This document shows positions 35,163 to 43,761 of a DNA stretch of 64,000 bases, one piece after another (within the stretch, counting starts at the first letter, position 1; each line of letters opens with the position of its first letter). Where the stretch lies: the NCBI GenBank assembly GCA_026388415.1, contig JAPLJV010000008.1:1-64000 (forward strand), given 5' to 3'. Under the pieces are notes generated by a model. That model searched no databases. It saw only the letters and a list, made by a program, of their open reading frames with translations, and was not told the origin of the DNA. The translations under genes were made by a program, and so were the position numbers. This DNA comes from Deltaproteobacteria bacterium (GTDB lineage Bacteria > Desulfobacterota > Syntrophia > Syntrophales > JACQWR01).

Positions 35163-38157
35163 AACCCAGATACATTGAAACATTGACACTGTCGATCTGT
35201 TCCGGCTTGAGGTAGCGCTTGGCGTACTTCAAGTATACGCCCGAAAGAAGGAACAGGTCGAACAGCCCTGGATCGATGTGCCTGTCTTTCTTGAAAAAGG
35301 AGAGGATCTTCACTGACTCGGAGAGCGTCTTGGCCTTTTTGTATGGGCGGTCGGAAGCGGTAAGGGCTTCGAAGATATCGGCAATCGCCATGATGCGGGC
35401 CGGCACCGACAAATCGTCTTTTGTCAGACCACGCGGGTACCCTGAGCCCGTCAACGTTTCGTGATGAGTGCCCGCATATTCGGGAACCCTTTGCAGTTCT
35501 CTCGGAAACGGCAGAGCATCCAGCATGACGACAGTCTGGATAATGTGCTCGTTGATCTTGAAGCGCTCCTCCTCGGAGAGCGTGCCCCGTGCCACGCACA
35601 GGTTGAGGATCTCGCCGAAATTGTAAAGGCTTTCCGGAACCTGCAACTTGAATCCGTACTTGGGATCGAGCGCTTTGTCGACACCCCGGGGGATGATGTG
35701 GTAGGGCTTGTCGGAGAGGAGGGGTTCGACCGCCGGTAGCTCGGAGGCGGACACGCTTTCATAGCGCCGCAGTTCCTCGTGCGACAGGCCGAGGCGATCG
35801 TCGAAATGACGCAGCCAGGTCTGGCCGGCGATCCTCTTGATCCGCTCGATGCGCTCCGGAGCCATGAATTCGCCCCCGATATTGCATTCCGCCACGAAGG
35901 CGAAGTCGTCGGTCAATTGAGCGCGACGCCCGCGGTATTCCCTGATGGCCGCCTCGGAATCGCCGCCGTCCTGGATTTCCTTGAGACAGGCGATCTCGGC
36001 GTCCCGCAACAGCACTTCGAACCGCATGCGCACTTCGTGGATGCGGTTGTAGATCGTTTCGAGTTTGGTTGCCTTGTCGACCACGTACTCGGGGGTTATA
36101 ACCTTTCCGCAATCGTGGAGCCACGCGCCGATCCGGAACTCCCGCCACTCTTCATCCGAATAGAAATGGAAGTCAGCGAGTGGCCCTTCCTCCACCCGGG
36201 AGGCCTCTTCCGCCAGCATTATCGCCAATTCAGGCACCCGCTCGCAATGGCCGCCGGTGTAAGGACTCTTCGTGTCAATTGCGCCTGCCACGAGCCTGAT
36301 CAACGAATCCATCAACGTCCGCTGCGCCTGCAGCAGGTTTTGGTTCTCCAGCGCGACTGCCGACTGTGAGGCCAGCGCCTCGACGAAACCTACCAATTCC
36401 CTCGGAAACGGAATAACCTTCCCGGTATCCGGATCCAGGGCATTCATAAACTGCAGGACGCCGATCACTTCGCCTTCACGCGGCGACATGGGAACGGTCA
36501 GCATCGATTCGGTTCGATATCCCGTCTCGGCGTCGAAGCGGTGCGAACCGCTCAGATCGAACCGCTTTTCGGAATAGACGTCGTCGATGACGACGGCTTC
36601 GTTGTGCAGTGCCGCGAAAACGGACACGTACTTCTCGTTGATTTCTCCCGTTACCGGGTCTCTGAACGGGATCTCGAACGAAGGCAGTGAATCGTCCTTG
36701 GTACGCAATGCAAACGCGAGTGTTCCTTTATCGGTTTTCAGATACATCGTTCCTGCATCGCAATTACACAACTGCTTTCCTCCAAAGAGGATGTGCCGGA
36801 GCAGCGTCTGCCGGTTGCGCTCCCGTGACATCAGGATACCGTTCTCCACCAGGCTCGCCAGTTTCTGCTCGGCTACCGTCAGGGCTCTGGTGCGTTGATG
36901 CAGCGTACTCTTCATGACTTTCTGGGCCTGGGCCAATGCTATGACTTCGTAGAGAATCGTAGGCAGACGACCGACTTCGCCGGAGAAGTCCATTTTTGAG
37001 ATGCGCTCTGCGTCCTTGGCGAGAATGGAGAGGGAGCGCCCAACCCGGCGGGCACCAATAACAGCGAGGGGGATCACGACCAGCAGAAAGGCGATCGTCA
37101 GGAGGATGACCTGGTTCCGCGCCTCGGTGATCGGACCGGAAAAGTCACGCATCGGCGCAAAGACGCCGATGCGGAACTCGGCGCCCGGTGCGGCGGGATA
37201 CGCGTAATATGCAAACACGAACTTTTCTCCCCCGACGTTGATGATCCTCGCACGCGACGCATCGTCCTCACTTTGCCATGCTTCCAATACGGCAAGGTGG
37301 GGACTGGCGGTCTGGGAGATCGGTGTCAATGAGGCCACTTCCTTCAGGTTGTAGGCCTGGTAGGCGCTGTGGTGAGCCAGGATCCTATTGTGGTGGTCGA
37401 GAATGACAATCGCGCTGGCCGGCGTCAGTGGAATTTTCGCCAGGAAATCGTGAAGCGCGCCCAGGCTCAGGTCTGCTCCAAGCACTCCGATCCCTCCCCG
37501 GAGCGGGCTGGAAATCGTAATCCCCGGTTCCCGGGAAGAGGCAAAAATATACGGGTCCGTGATCGCGACGGGCGGAGTCTGTTTTGCCCCATCATACCAG
37601 GGCCGCTGGGTCGGGAAATACTGGGTCTGTCCTTCTTTCGAACCAATAACTTGCCGGTCGGAGGACCAGAATTCCCAGGTTTCCAAGCGCCTCCCTCCCT
37701 CCTTCCGGACGATTTTCCGCAGGGCGAACCGGGTGTTCTCGGGCGCTGCCAAGGAGGCAAGCAAGTTCTGGTTGCCCTTGGTATTCACCACCTGAAAGAA
37801 ATCGTCGTTCTCAAGCCCGAAATAGACGGAATATAGGCTTTCTTCGCTCTCCAACTGGGACATGAAGGTCACCACCATGTCATGGTCGTTCAAGCGTCCT
37901 TCCTCGGCGAAGCGCGCGCGCCTAGCGCCGGCCTGCACCGTGACCTGGCGGCTTGTGCCCCCGATGAGATTCCGCAGCCGCTCCACACCGGTCTGTGCTA
38001 TGAGGAAGAAGCGTTGCTTTGCGCTGTCTTCCGCCATGGCGTTGAATTTGGTGATGACGACGACCAGAATCGAGGCAGTGAGCACAAAGACGATGCAGAG
38101 CATGGCGATGACGGCCCAGTTATGGAAGCGTAGATTCCGACCAAACAAGAGATGCAT
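35161..38157 (-). CDS. Cache-GAF-HD-GYP sensor phosphodiesterase
   Basis: This 998-residue inner-membrane protein has an N-terminal helix (VIAMLCIVFVLTASILVVVI) and a periplasmic dCache-type sensor (about 45-335). A second helix (VILLTIAFLLVVIPLAVIGA), a HAMP-like linker and a GAF domain (about 440-600) follow. The HD-GYP-type domain has His681/Asp682 in WLHDCGK and the second motif HHETLTGSGYP near residue 899. These motifs are about 218 residues apart, against about 50 in the neighbouring HD-GYP protein, so an extra subdomain of about 165 residues is inserted. The GAF domain is closely related to that of the receiver-GAF-cyclase protein at 7373-9298. FecR and OmpA genes lie directly upstream in the same direction. 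Confidence 0.9.
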   Translation of the reverse strand: MHLLFGRNLRFHNWAVIAMLCIVFVLTASILVVVITKFNAMAEDSAKQRFFLIAQTGVERLRNLIGGTSRQVTVQAGARRARFAEEGRLNDHDMVVTFMSQLESEESLYSVYFGLENDDFFQVVNTKGNQNLLASLAAPENTRFALRKIVRKEGGRRLETWEFWSSDRQVIGSKEGQTQYFPTQRPWYDGAKQTPPVAITDPYIFASSREPGITISSPLRGGIGVLGADLSLGALHDFLAKIPLTPASAIVILDHHNRILAHHSAYQAYNLKEVASLTPISQTASPHLAVLEAWQSEDDASRARIINVGGEKFVFAYYAYPAAPGAEFRIGVFAPMRDFSGPITEARNQVILLTIAFLLVVIPLAVIGARRVGRSLSILAKDAERISKMDFSGEVGRLPTILYEVIALAQAQKVMKSTLHQRTRALTVAEQKLASLVENGILMSRERNRQTLLRHILFGGKQLCNCDAGTMYLKTDKGTLAFALRTKDDSLPSFEIPFRDPVTGEINEKYVSVFAALHNEAVVIDDVYSEKRFDLSGSHRFDAETGYRTESMLTVPMSPREGEVIGVLQFMNALDPDTGKVIPFPRELVGFVEALASQSAVALENQNLLQAQRTLMDSLIRLVAGAIDTKSPYTGGHCERVPELAIMLAEEASRVEEGPLADFHFYSDEEWREFRIGAWLHDCGKVITPEYVVDKATKLETIYNRIHEVRMRFEVLLRDAEIACLKEIQDGGDSEAAIREYRGRRAQLTDDFAFVAECNIGGEFMAPERIERIKRIAGQTWLRHFDDRLGLSHEELRRYESVSASELPAVEPLLSDKPYHIIPRGVDKALDPKYGFKLQVPESLYNFGEILNLCVARGTLSEEERFKINEHIIQTVVMLDALPFPRELQRVPEYAGTHHETLTGSGYPRGLTKDDLSVPARIMAIADIFEALTASDRPYKKAKTLSESVKILSFFKKDRHIDPGLFDLFLLSGVYLKYAKRYLKPEQIDSVNVSMYLG

Positions 38158-38237
38158 AATAACTCCTTTCGACGGGATCCGTCGTACAGACCCCCAGCGC
38201 TCCCTCAGTACAACGCCCGGAGCCGGAGGGCGAGTGA

Positions 38238-38858
38238 TTATCGAACGGTGATCTCCACCCGGCGGTTTTTCGGCTCGGGTGTGTTGTCCGGTGTGGCGAC
38301 AAGCAGATTCCTCTTACCATGAGAGGCGATCGTTATATCATGCACCTGCAGGCCCGCCGTCCTGATGATTTCCGCCACCGACTGTGCCCGCTGCAACCCG
38401 AGCCTCTCGTTGGCCTCGCTGTTCCCCACGGTATCGGTATGGCCGATCACCGATACATCCGGTGCGGGGTGCTTTTCCGCCGCAGCCAGGATCTCCGGAA
38501 TCAGGGCTTCCGACTCGGCTGTCAACACCGTCCCGCTGGCCTTGTAGTAGAGCATGAAGCTGACCGGCAGTGGTGGCCGTGCGGCGAGGGCTTCGCCAAA
38601 GTCCCGGTTGATCTTGCCTTCATCTATACCGTAGGGCTTGCCCGAGCCATCGTCCAGATCAACGGCGGAGCGGGCTTCGTTCAGCAGGACATCGCCTTTC
38701 ACGCCGCTCACCGACAACTGTCCCACCGTGCCGTCCGCATTGTCCATCAGAACGACGTAGGACTTCGGCGCCTGGGCGGCCGGCGGGGTCGTGGCGCAGC
38801 CCATGGCAACGATCAGGACGGCAAAAACGACAAACGCTGGTTTCAGGTTGCGAATCAT
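38238..38858 (-). CDS. OmpA family lipoprotein
   Basis: This 206-residue protein has a lipoprotein signal with lipobox VAMGC, so it is expected to be lipid-anchored. After an N-terminal domain of unknown type comes an OmpA C-terminal domain that binds peptidoglycan (TVLTAESEALIPEIL, VIGHTDTVGNSEANERLGLQRAQSV, HGKRNLL, NRRVEITV). The start at 38858 overlaps the FecR stop (ATGA), so the two are co-translated. It lies 80 bases before the Cache-GAF-HD-GYP gene. Confidence 0.9.
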   Translation of the reverse strand: MIRNLKPAFVVFAVLIVAMGCATTPPAAQAPKSYVVLMDNADGTVGQLSVSGVKGDVLLNEARSAVDLDDGSGKPYGIDEGKINRDFGEALAARPPLPVSFMLYYKASGTVLTAESEALIPEILAAAEKHPAPDVSVIGHTDTVGNSEANERLGLQRAQSVAEIIRTAGLQVHDITIASHGKRNLLVATPDNTPEPKNRRVEITVR

Positions 38859-39313
38859 GGCTTTTCCCTCCCGTTCTGCGGCTCGACCTTGACAAGAAAG
38901 CGGGTGCCGCGGATTCCGATCGTGCCTGTCGGCGTCTTCATGGTCACAGAGCTCGGTTTGAGCTTGGCGATCACGCCCGAGATAACCTGCAGGGAGCCTT
39001 TCGACATGCGCGTACCGAACTTCAGGTTGTCCTTCCCCGGCGCATAGAGGTACTCGTCCACCGTCAGTTCGGTGTCCGGCCCGAAGGACATGACGGTATT
39101 GTCCTTGAAGGTGACGCCCATGGCCCCCTTGGTTCCGGTCATCAAAGTGTTTCCAAGTTTGATGGGAGTACCGACCTCGGCCTTGACCGGCTTTCCGGCA
39201 TCGATCACTGCTGCGCTGCCCGAGACCGTCTTGACGAAGCCAATCGCATCCTGGGCCCATGCCGGCGATCCGGCCAGGAGCATCAGGATGATTACTAGGA
39301 TGAAGCGTATCAT
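38855..39313 (-). CDS. FecR domain periplasmic protein
   Basis: This 152-residue exported protein has a signal peptide (MIRFILVIILMLLAGSPAWA) followed by a FecR domain (GNTLMTGTKGAMGVTFKDNT, FGPDTELTVDEYLY, KTPTGTIGIRGTRF). In this stand-alone form the FecR fold is periplasmic and is often found beside OmpA proteins and membrane cyclases or other sensors; it is not the iron-dicitrate anti-sigma regulator. It is first in the FecR, OmpA, Cache-GAF-HD-GYP order. Confidence 0.9.
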   Translation of the reverse strand: MIRFILVIILMLLAGSPAWAQDAIGFVKTVSGSAAVIDAGKPVKAEVGTPIKLGNTLMTGTKGAMGVTFKDNTVMSFGPDTELTVDEYLYAPGKDNLKFGTRMSKGSLQVISGVIAKLKPSSVTMKTPTGTIGIRGTRFLVKVEPQNGREKP

Positions 39314-39423
39314 GATTTTCCTCCCATTAGCGCGTGTGGGTGTTCAACGCCCATTCCGAGATGCGTGATCCCGCGTTTTCACAAGTGAAAAGTTAATCAG
39401 CTTCATCAGTTAACTTTTTTAAA

Positions 39424-39455
39424 CTTGGCCCGATTTTTTTAAAAAAACGGGCAAG
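39424..39455 (-). terminator. Palindromic hairpin after the receiver gene
   Basis: A near-perfect inverted repeat (CTTGCCCG with seven T against seven A and CGGGCCAAG) lies 31 bases after the stop of the receiver gene at 39486, followed on the - strand by T and A runs. It could terminate that operon. Its A/T core makes it almost symmetrical, so it may work in both directions. Confidence 0.55.
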
Positions 39456-39485
39456 AAAATGAACCAGAATCAAAAATACGAAAAT

Positions 39486-39872
39486 TCAAAGCTCTCCTGT
39501 AGTCCTTACGGGCAAATGTTGTTCAACTTTTGCCACAAAGGTATCCGGATCAATTGGTTTCTCTATATATCCATTACAGCCGGCTTCCATGACCTTTTCA
39601 CGGTCACCGGACATTGCATAGGACGTCACGGCAACAATGGGAGTATCTGCAAGGTCCAGGTTCTGCCTTAAGTTGTGGGCGACGGCGTAACCATCCATGA
39701 CAGGCAACTGGATATCCAGGAGGATCAGATCCGGTTTTAGCGAAGCCGCCATTTCAATGCCTGCTTTACCATCCAGCGCGGCGAAGACTTCATAGTTGCT
39801 CTGCTCAAGGATGAACCTGACCAGATAAAGATTCTGTTCGTTGTCTTCGATGACAAGGATTTTTCCCTTCAT
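39486..39872 (-). CDS. Receiver-only response regulator
   Basis: This 128-residue protein is a single CheY-like receiver (ILVIEDNEQNLYLV; acceptor Asp in LILLDIQLPVMDGYA; Thr in VAVTSYAMSG; Lys in GYIEKPI). It has no output domain, so it acts by protein contact or as a phosphorelay intermediate. The start at 39872 follows AGAGGAAAG and overlaps the stop of the kinase gene (ATGA), making that kinase its obvious partner. Confidence 0.92.
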   Translation of the reverse strand: MKGKILVIEDNEQNLYLVRFILEQSNYEVFAALDGKAGIEMAASLKPDLILLDIQLPVMDGYAVAHNLRQNLDLADTPIVAVTSYAMSGDREKVMEAGCNGYIEKPIDPDTFVAKVEQHLPVRTTGEL

Positions 39873-41560
39873 GGTTCTTTCCTCTCTTTCGGCAGGGAAA
39901 AGCTGAACGTGCTTCCCGCACCCCATTCGCTTGTCACCCGGATTTGCCCTCCCATGAGTTCTACGAGCCTTTTACTGATGGATAGGCCCAGACCCGTCCC
40001 TTCATATTTCCGGGTCATTCCCGAATCGATCTGCCTGAAGGCCCGAAAAAGGGTTTCTAAGTCTTCTGTCTTGATGCCGATGCCCGTATCCACAACCCTT
40101 ATCGTTACGTTGTCCGCTTCCGGTTTGCATTCTATTTTCACCGAACCTTTTTCCGTAAACTTTACGGCATTGCTGATCAGATTCAGAAGAATCTGCTCAA
40201 CGCGCCTTCGGTCGCTGTTTATGGTTTCAATTTCGGGAGAGACTGCATAGGTGAGTTCAAGACCCTTTTTGCCGGTAAGCGGACGCGCACTCTCCACAGC
40301 CTTTTCCATCATGGAACGAAGGTCAAAGTTTTCATAGGCGATCTGCAACTGTCCTGCTTCGATCTTTGATAAGTCGAGAACATCATTGATTAACGAAAGC
40401 AGGTGTTGTGCACTGCCGCGCACCATGTTCAGTTGTTTTTTCTGCTCGTCATTTAAAGGTCCGACAATCCCCTGCAGAATGATGCCGGTGAACCCGATGA
40501 TCGAGTTCAGCGGCGTTCGCAGTTCGTGCGACATCGTCGCCAGGAAGGCTGATTTAATCCGGTCGGCGTCCTGAGCTTTTTCCATCGCATTTGCCAATTC
40601 GGCCGTGCGCAGTTTGATGCGCTGTTCCATTTCCTGGTTGATTTGCCTAAGTTCCAAGGTGCGCGCATTCACCTGAACCTTTAACAGAACACCGGCAACC
40701 AGACTAATGAGCAGCGCAAGGCCAGCAATGAGCGCCAGGGTCTTCATCCATGCCGGAAGTTTAAATACGGTTTTTTCGGTTGTCCACCGCTTCAATGACT
40801 CGTAATATAGTGACTGAGAATCATTCTTTAGTTCCAGCAGGTGTTTATCAATGGTTTTCAACAGTTCATCCGGAGCCCCCCGGGGCGCTGCAAAAAAAAG
40901 TTGAGTTGGATGGAATATAACCGCTGTCTCTTCCAGCCCCATCTTATGTGCATGCACCAACCCGTAGAAACGATTGGTAATGGCGGCGTCGGCCTCCCCT
41001 CTGGCAACCACCTCGAAGGCCTGTTTGTAATCCGGCAGCGAAATGAGGGTGATTTTAAATCTGAAGTTTTCAGCGAGCTGCCTGAAAGCCTCCTGTTGAA
41101 CCGAACGTTCCAGAACAACTATTCTTTTCCCATCCAAATCTACTATCGAACGGATTTGCTTGTCTTTGCTGGCATATACCTGAAACCAGTCGGACAGGAC
41201 CGGTTCCTTGTGAAAGGAGAATACTTTTTCGCGCTCCAGGGAATATGCCACATCGGGCATCAAGTCTATCTCGCCTTTGGACAGGCGATCCAATCCCTCC
41301 CCCCACGTGCCGGGCACATAGCGCAAGGTCCATCCTTCGCTTTTAGCGATGTGCTCGATGATATCAATGAAGATGCCTGCGGGTTTGCCGGGCTCGGGAA
41401 TAAACACCTTGGGAGCGTTTTCATAAACGCCCACACGCACGATGCGATCTTTGCCGGCCGCCGATGAATTGTCAGGATAAATCGGTATCAAAAGAACCAG
41501 AAGCGGGCATAAAATCAGCCATCCGTAATAAAGGACAAACAATTTTGTCTTGAGTTTCAT
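39869..41560 (-). CDS. Histidine kinase with periplasmic solute-binding sensor domain
   Basis: This 563-residue membrane kinase has an N-terminal signal/anchor helix (LFVLYYGWLILCPLLVLLI). A type-3 family solute-binding domain follows (about 40-275; RIVRVGVYENAPKVF, GIDLMPDVAYSLERE, AITNRFYGL). A second helix (TLALIAGLALLISLVAGVLL), a coiled coil, HisKA (FLATMSHELRTPLN with the phospho-His) and HATPase_c (LLNLISNAVKFT, DTGIGI, GTGLGLSI) complete it. Such sensors bind amino acids or other small molecules. The start at 41560 follows GAGGGTAAG; an upstream extension overlaps the HD-GYP gene. It is co-translated with the receiver gene downstream. Confidence 0.92.
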   Translation of the reverse strand: MKLKTKLFVLYYGWLILCPLLVLLIPIYPDNSSAAGKDRIVRVGVYENAPKVFIPEPGKPAGIFIDIIEHIAKSEGWTLRYVPGTWGEGLDRLSKGEIDLMPDVAYSLEREKVFSFHKEPVLSDWFQVYASKDKQIRSIVDLDGKRIVVLERSVQQEAFRQLAENFRFKITLISLPDYKQAFEVVARGEADAAITNRFYGLVHAHKMGLEETAVIFHPTQLFFAAPRGAPDELLKTIDKHLLELKNDSQSLYYESLKRWTTEKTVFKLPAWMKTLALIAGLALLISLVAGVLLKVQVNARTLELRQINQEMEQRIKLRTAELANAMEKAQDADRIKSAFLATMSHELRTPLNSIIGFTGIILQGIVGPLNDEQKKQLNMVRGSAQHLLSLINDVLDLSKIEAGQLQIAYENFDLRSMMEKAVESARPLTGKKGLELTYAVSPEIETINSDRRRVEQILLNLISNAVKFTEKGSVKIECKPEADNVTIRVVDTGIGIKTEDLETLFRAFRQIDSGMTRKYEGTGLGLSISKRLVELMGGQIRVTSEWGAGSTFSFSLPKERKEP

Positions 41561-41595
41561 TTTCGACTTACCCTCAGTCAGTTCAGAATTGCAGC

Positions 41596-42186
41596 GAGGA
41601 TTACTGTTTGGAATCAAGCCCTTTCAAGCTGAAAACCTTTCTCCCGGAATAATCTTAGGCAGGCATCTGCCGCATTTGCGTCATAAAACGTCCCTTTATT
41701 GTTCTCAATCTCTTCAAGTGCCGCATTTAATCCTAATGCGGGACGATAGGGCCGGTGGGAGGCCATGGATTCCACGACATCGGAGATAGCCATGATGCGG
41801 GCCTCCATGAGAATGTCATCCCCTTTTAGATTTCTTGGATATCCCGATCCATCCATGCGTTCATGGTGCTGGTAGACTATCTCTGCCAGGGGCCAGGGAG
41901 ATTCTACATCCTTCAGCATCTCGTATCCTGTTTGGGCATGTTCTTTAATTAGGGAAAACTCAATGTTTGTCAGCTTAGTGGGTTTGGACAATATCTCCGC
42001 GGGGATGGATAATTTTCCGATGTCATGGATGGAACCTGCCATCCGGATTCCATCGATTTTCTCCTGAGGCAATCCCATCTCCGTGCCGATGGCACGGGCA
42101 AGGTCCGCAGACCGGATCTGGTGACCGGCCGTATAGGGATCTCTGGTCTCCACGGCCGACACCATGACCTGAATGGTTGTCCCGAT
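41596..42186 (-). repeat. Duplicated HD-GYP-encoding segment, copy 2
   Basis: This segment matches 32005-32595 through the HD-GYP codons, the stop codon and about 20 bases of 3' non-coding DNA; upstream of this the two genes differ completely. The pattern points to a recent duplication or gene conversion of a whole output-domain module. Confidence 0.8.
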
Positions 42187-43761
42187 GGCTTTATGCAGGC
42201 GCTCCAGGGCCCCACGCAGCGACTTCTCTGCAACGTCTCTTTGGATAACCAGAGCAACGGTGCTACTGAGTCCATCCAGCATTGCATCTTCTGAGGATAG
42301 TATCGGGTGTTTTGCGAAGAGGGCCAGAACCCCCATTGTCTTTCCACCGGGAACGCGTAGCTGGTATCCTACGAACGACACGAGTCCGAGTTCGCGTGCC
42401 CATTCGCGGTTGTGAACCCGAGGATCATTCTGTACGTCGTTTGTGAGGAAACTGTGATCATCCTCTGACGCGATGTGTCCGATCTTGTAGCAACCGAAAG
42501 GAACGCGGCGGTGAATCTTGCCGTCTGTATGTATGTAGCGGCCAGAACTCGCCAACAAATGCAGACACCGGTCTCGGAAACGGCAGATATGCGGTCCTTC
42601 ATTCACTTCGGCATGGACGCAGCCCTGCTCGCAAAGATCACCGGGCTGAATCAGCCAGATTCTACAAAAATCAGTATCGAAGAGACTGACAACGCTGTCA
42701 GTTATAACTCTGAGTTTTTCTTCAAGCGTAGCCGGTGCAAGAAGCGACTGTTGGAGTAGGTTGACACCCTGCTGCAACACCAGCATTTTTTCGCGTCCCT
42801 CCTCCGCCTGCTTTTTTTCGTTAATGTCACGGAAGATGCCAATAAGATAAGGCATTCCCCCGATGGTAATGTTGGCAGCGCCTATATCGGCATAGAAGAT
42901 TGACCCGTCTTTTCTCAATGACGGCAAGCTTTCGGCAAGAACTTTCTCCCCTTTTATCATTTTTCCAAATTCATCTTGAACACGGGAGATATCCTCCTTT
43001 GGGTGGATATCATAGATGGTAAGACTTTCGATCTCTGCTTTTGTATACCCCAGCATGGAACATATCGCAGTGTTACCCTGAAGAAATTTTTTGGTTATAG
43101 GATCAGCAATCAGAATCCCGTCACTGGCTCTATCAAAAATTGTCTTGAATTTTTCCTCACTCTTCAGAAGCGCATCCTCCGTCCGCTCACGCAGCAGTCG
43201 TTTGACCATCAGCACTCCCAGCAAGGCGGCTCCCAGTGGATAGATCACCAGGACCGGTAATGCGATATTTGAAAGTACCCGCAGGGCTGTCGCCCAGGGC
43301 AGCGAGAACATCAGGCCCAGCATGGTCAAATGAATCACCATGCCGAAAAGGTAGAGCTCTTGCCAGGAAATTTCGGCCAGGGGACGGCGGCGAAAGTGAC
43401 GCCAGGCGATCCCGGTCGCCCCTGAAGCGAGGATCACAGCGATACCGGTCCAGGCTCCTGTTCCTCCCTGATAGAAACGAAACGCTGCGGTCATTGCCAT
43501 CGCTATTGTGGTGGGGAAAAAACCGAAAAAGAGTCCGGATATGCCAAGCAATATCGAACGTGTATCAAATACGATGCCCGGCCCGAATGCCCAAGGCGTC
43601 AGCATGACGGTGATGCCGATGGCGCCGAGAGCGAGACCGACAAGCGCTTTCCAGAACGAAGATTGCCCTACACGCCACTGGCTCGCGGCCACGTCAAAGA
43701 GGAAAGCCACTGCCAGCAAGAAAGTGGCATTCTGAACCAAGCCGAGAAAGGATGCATTCAT
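41614..43761 (-). CDS. 5TM-PAS-GAF-HD-GYP membrane sensor (predicted c-di-GMP phosphodiesterase)
   Basis: This 715-residue protein begins with five or six hydrophobic helices of the LytS/YhcK 5TM type (residues about 1-195, including GLFFGFFPTTIAMAMTAAFR). A PAS domain follows (about 205-325), then a Cys-rich GAF-like domain (about 340-510; DLCEQGCVHAEV, CRFRDRCLHLL). The C-terminal HD-GYP domain has complete motifs (SIHDIGK, HHERMDGSGYP). The Cys cluster could bind a metal or sense redox state, which is an inference. The gene is 53 bases upstream of the histidine kinase gene and may be co-transcribed. A structured leader with a terminator-like hairpin precedes it. Confidence 0.92.
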   Translation of the reverse strand: MNASFLGLVQNATFLLAVAFLFDVAASQWRVGQSSFWKALVGLALGAIGITVMLTPWAFGPGIVFDTRSILLGISGLFFGFFPTTIAMAMTAAFRFYQGGTGAWTGIAVILASGATGIAWRHFRRRPLAEISWQELYLFGMVIHLTMLGLMFSLPWATALRVLSNIALPVLVIYPLGAALLGVLMVKRLLRERTEDALLKSEEKFKTIFDRASDGILIADPITKKFLQGNTAICSMLGYTKAEIESLTIYDIHPKEDISRVQDEFGKMIKGEKVLAESLPSLRKDGSIFYADIGAANITIGGMPYLIGIFRDINEKKQAEEGREKMLVLQQGVNLLQQSLLAPATLEEKLRVITDSVVSLFDTDFCRIWLIQPGDLCEQGCVHAEVNEGPHICRFRDRCLHLLASSGRYIHTDGKIHRRVPFGCYKIGHIASEDDHSFLTNDVQNDPRVHNREWARELGLVSFVGYQLRVPGGKTMGVLALFAKHPILSSEDAMLDGLSSTVALVIQRDVAEKSLRGALERLHKAIGTTIQVMVSAVETRDPYTAGHQIRSADLARAIGTEMGLPQEKIDGIRMAGSIHDIGKLSIPAEILSKPTKLTNIEFSLIKEHAQTGYEMLKDVESPWPLAEIVYQHHERMDGSGYPRNLKGDDILMEARIMAISDVVESMASHRPYRPALGLNAALEEIENNKGTFYDANAADACLRLFREKGFQLERA

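Noticed and set aside
38859-39260. N-terminal extension of the OmpA lipoprotein
   Set aside because: The in-frame extension overlaps the FecR gene in another frame; the lipoprotein signal begins at 38858.
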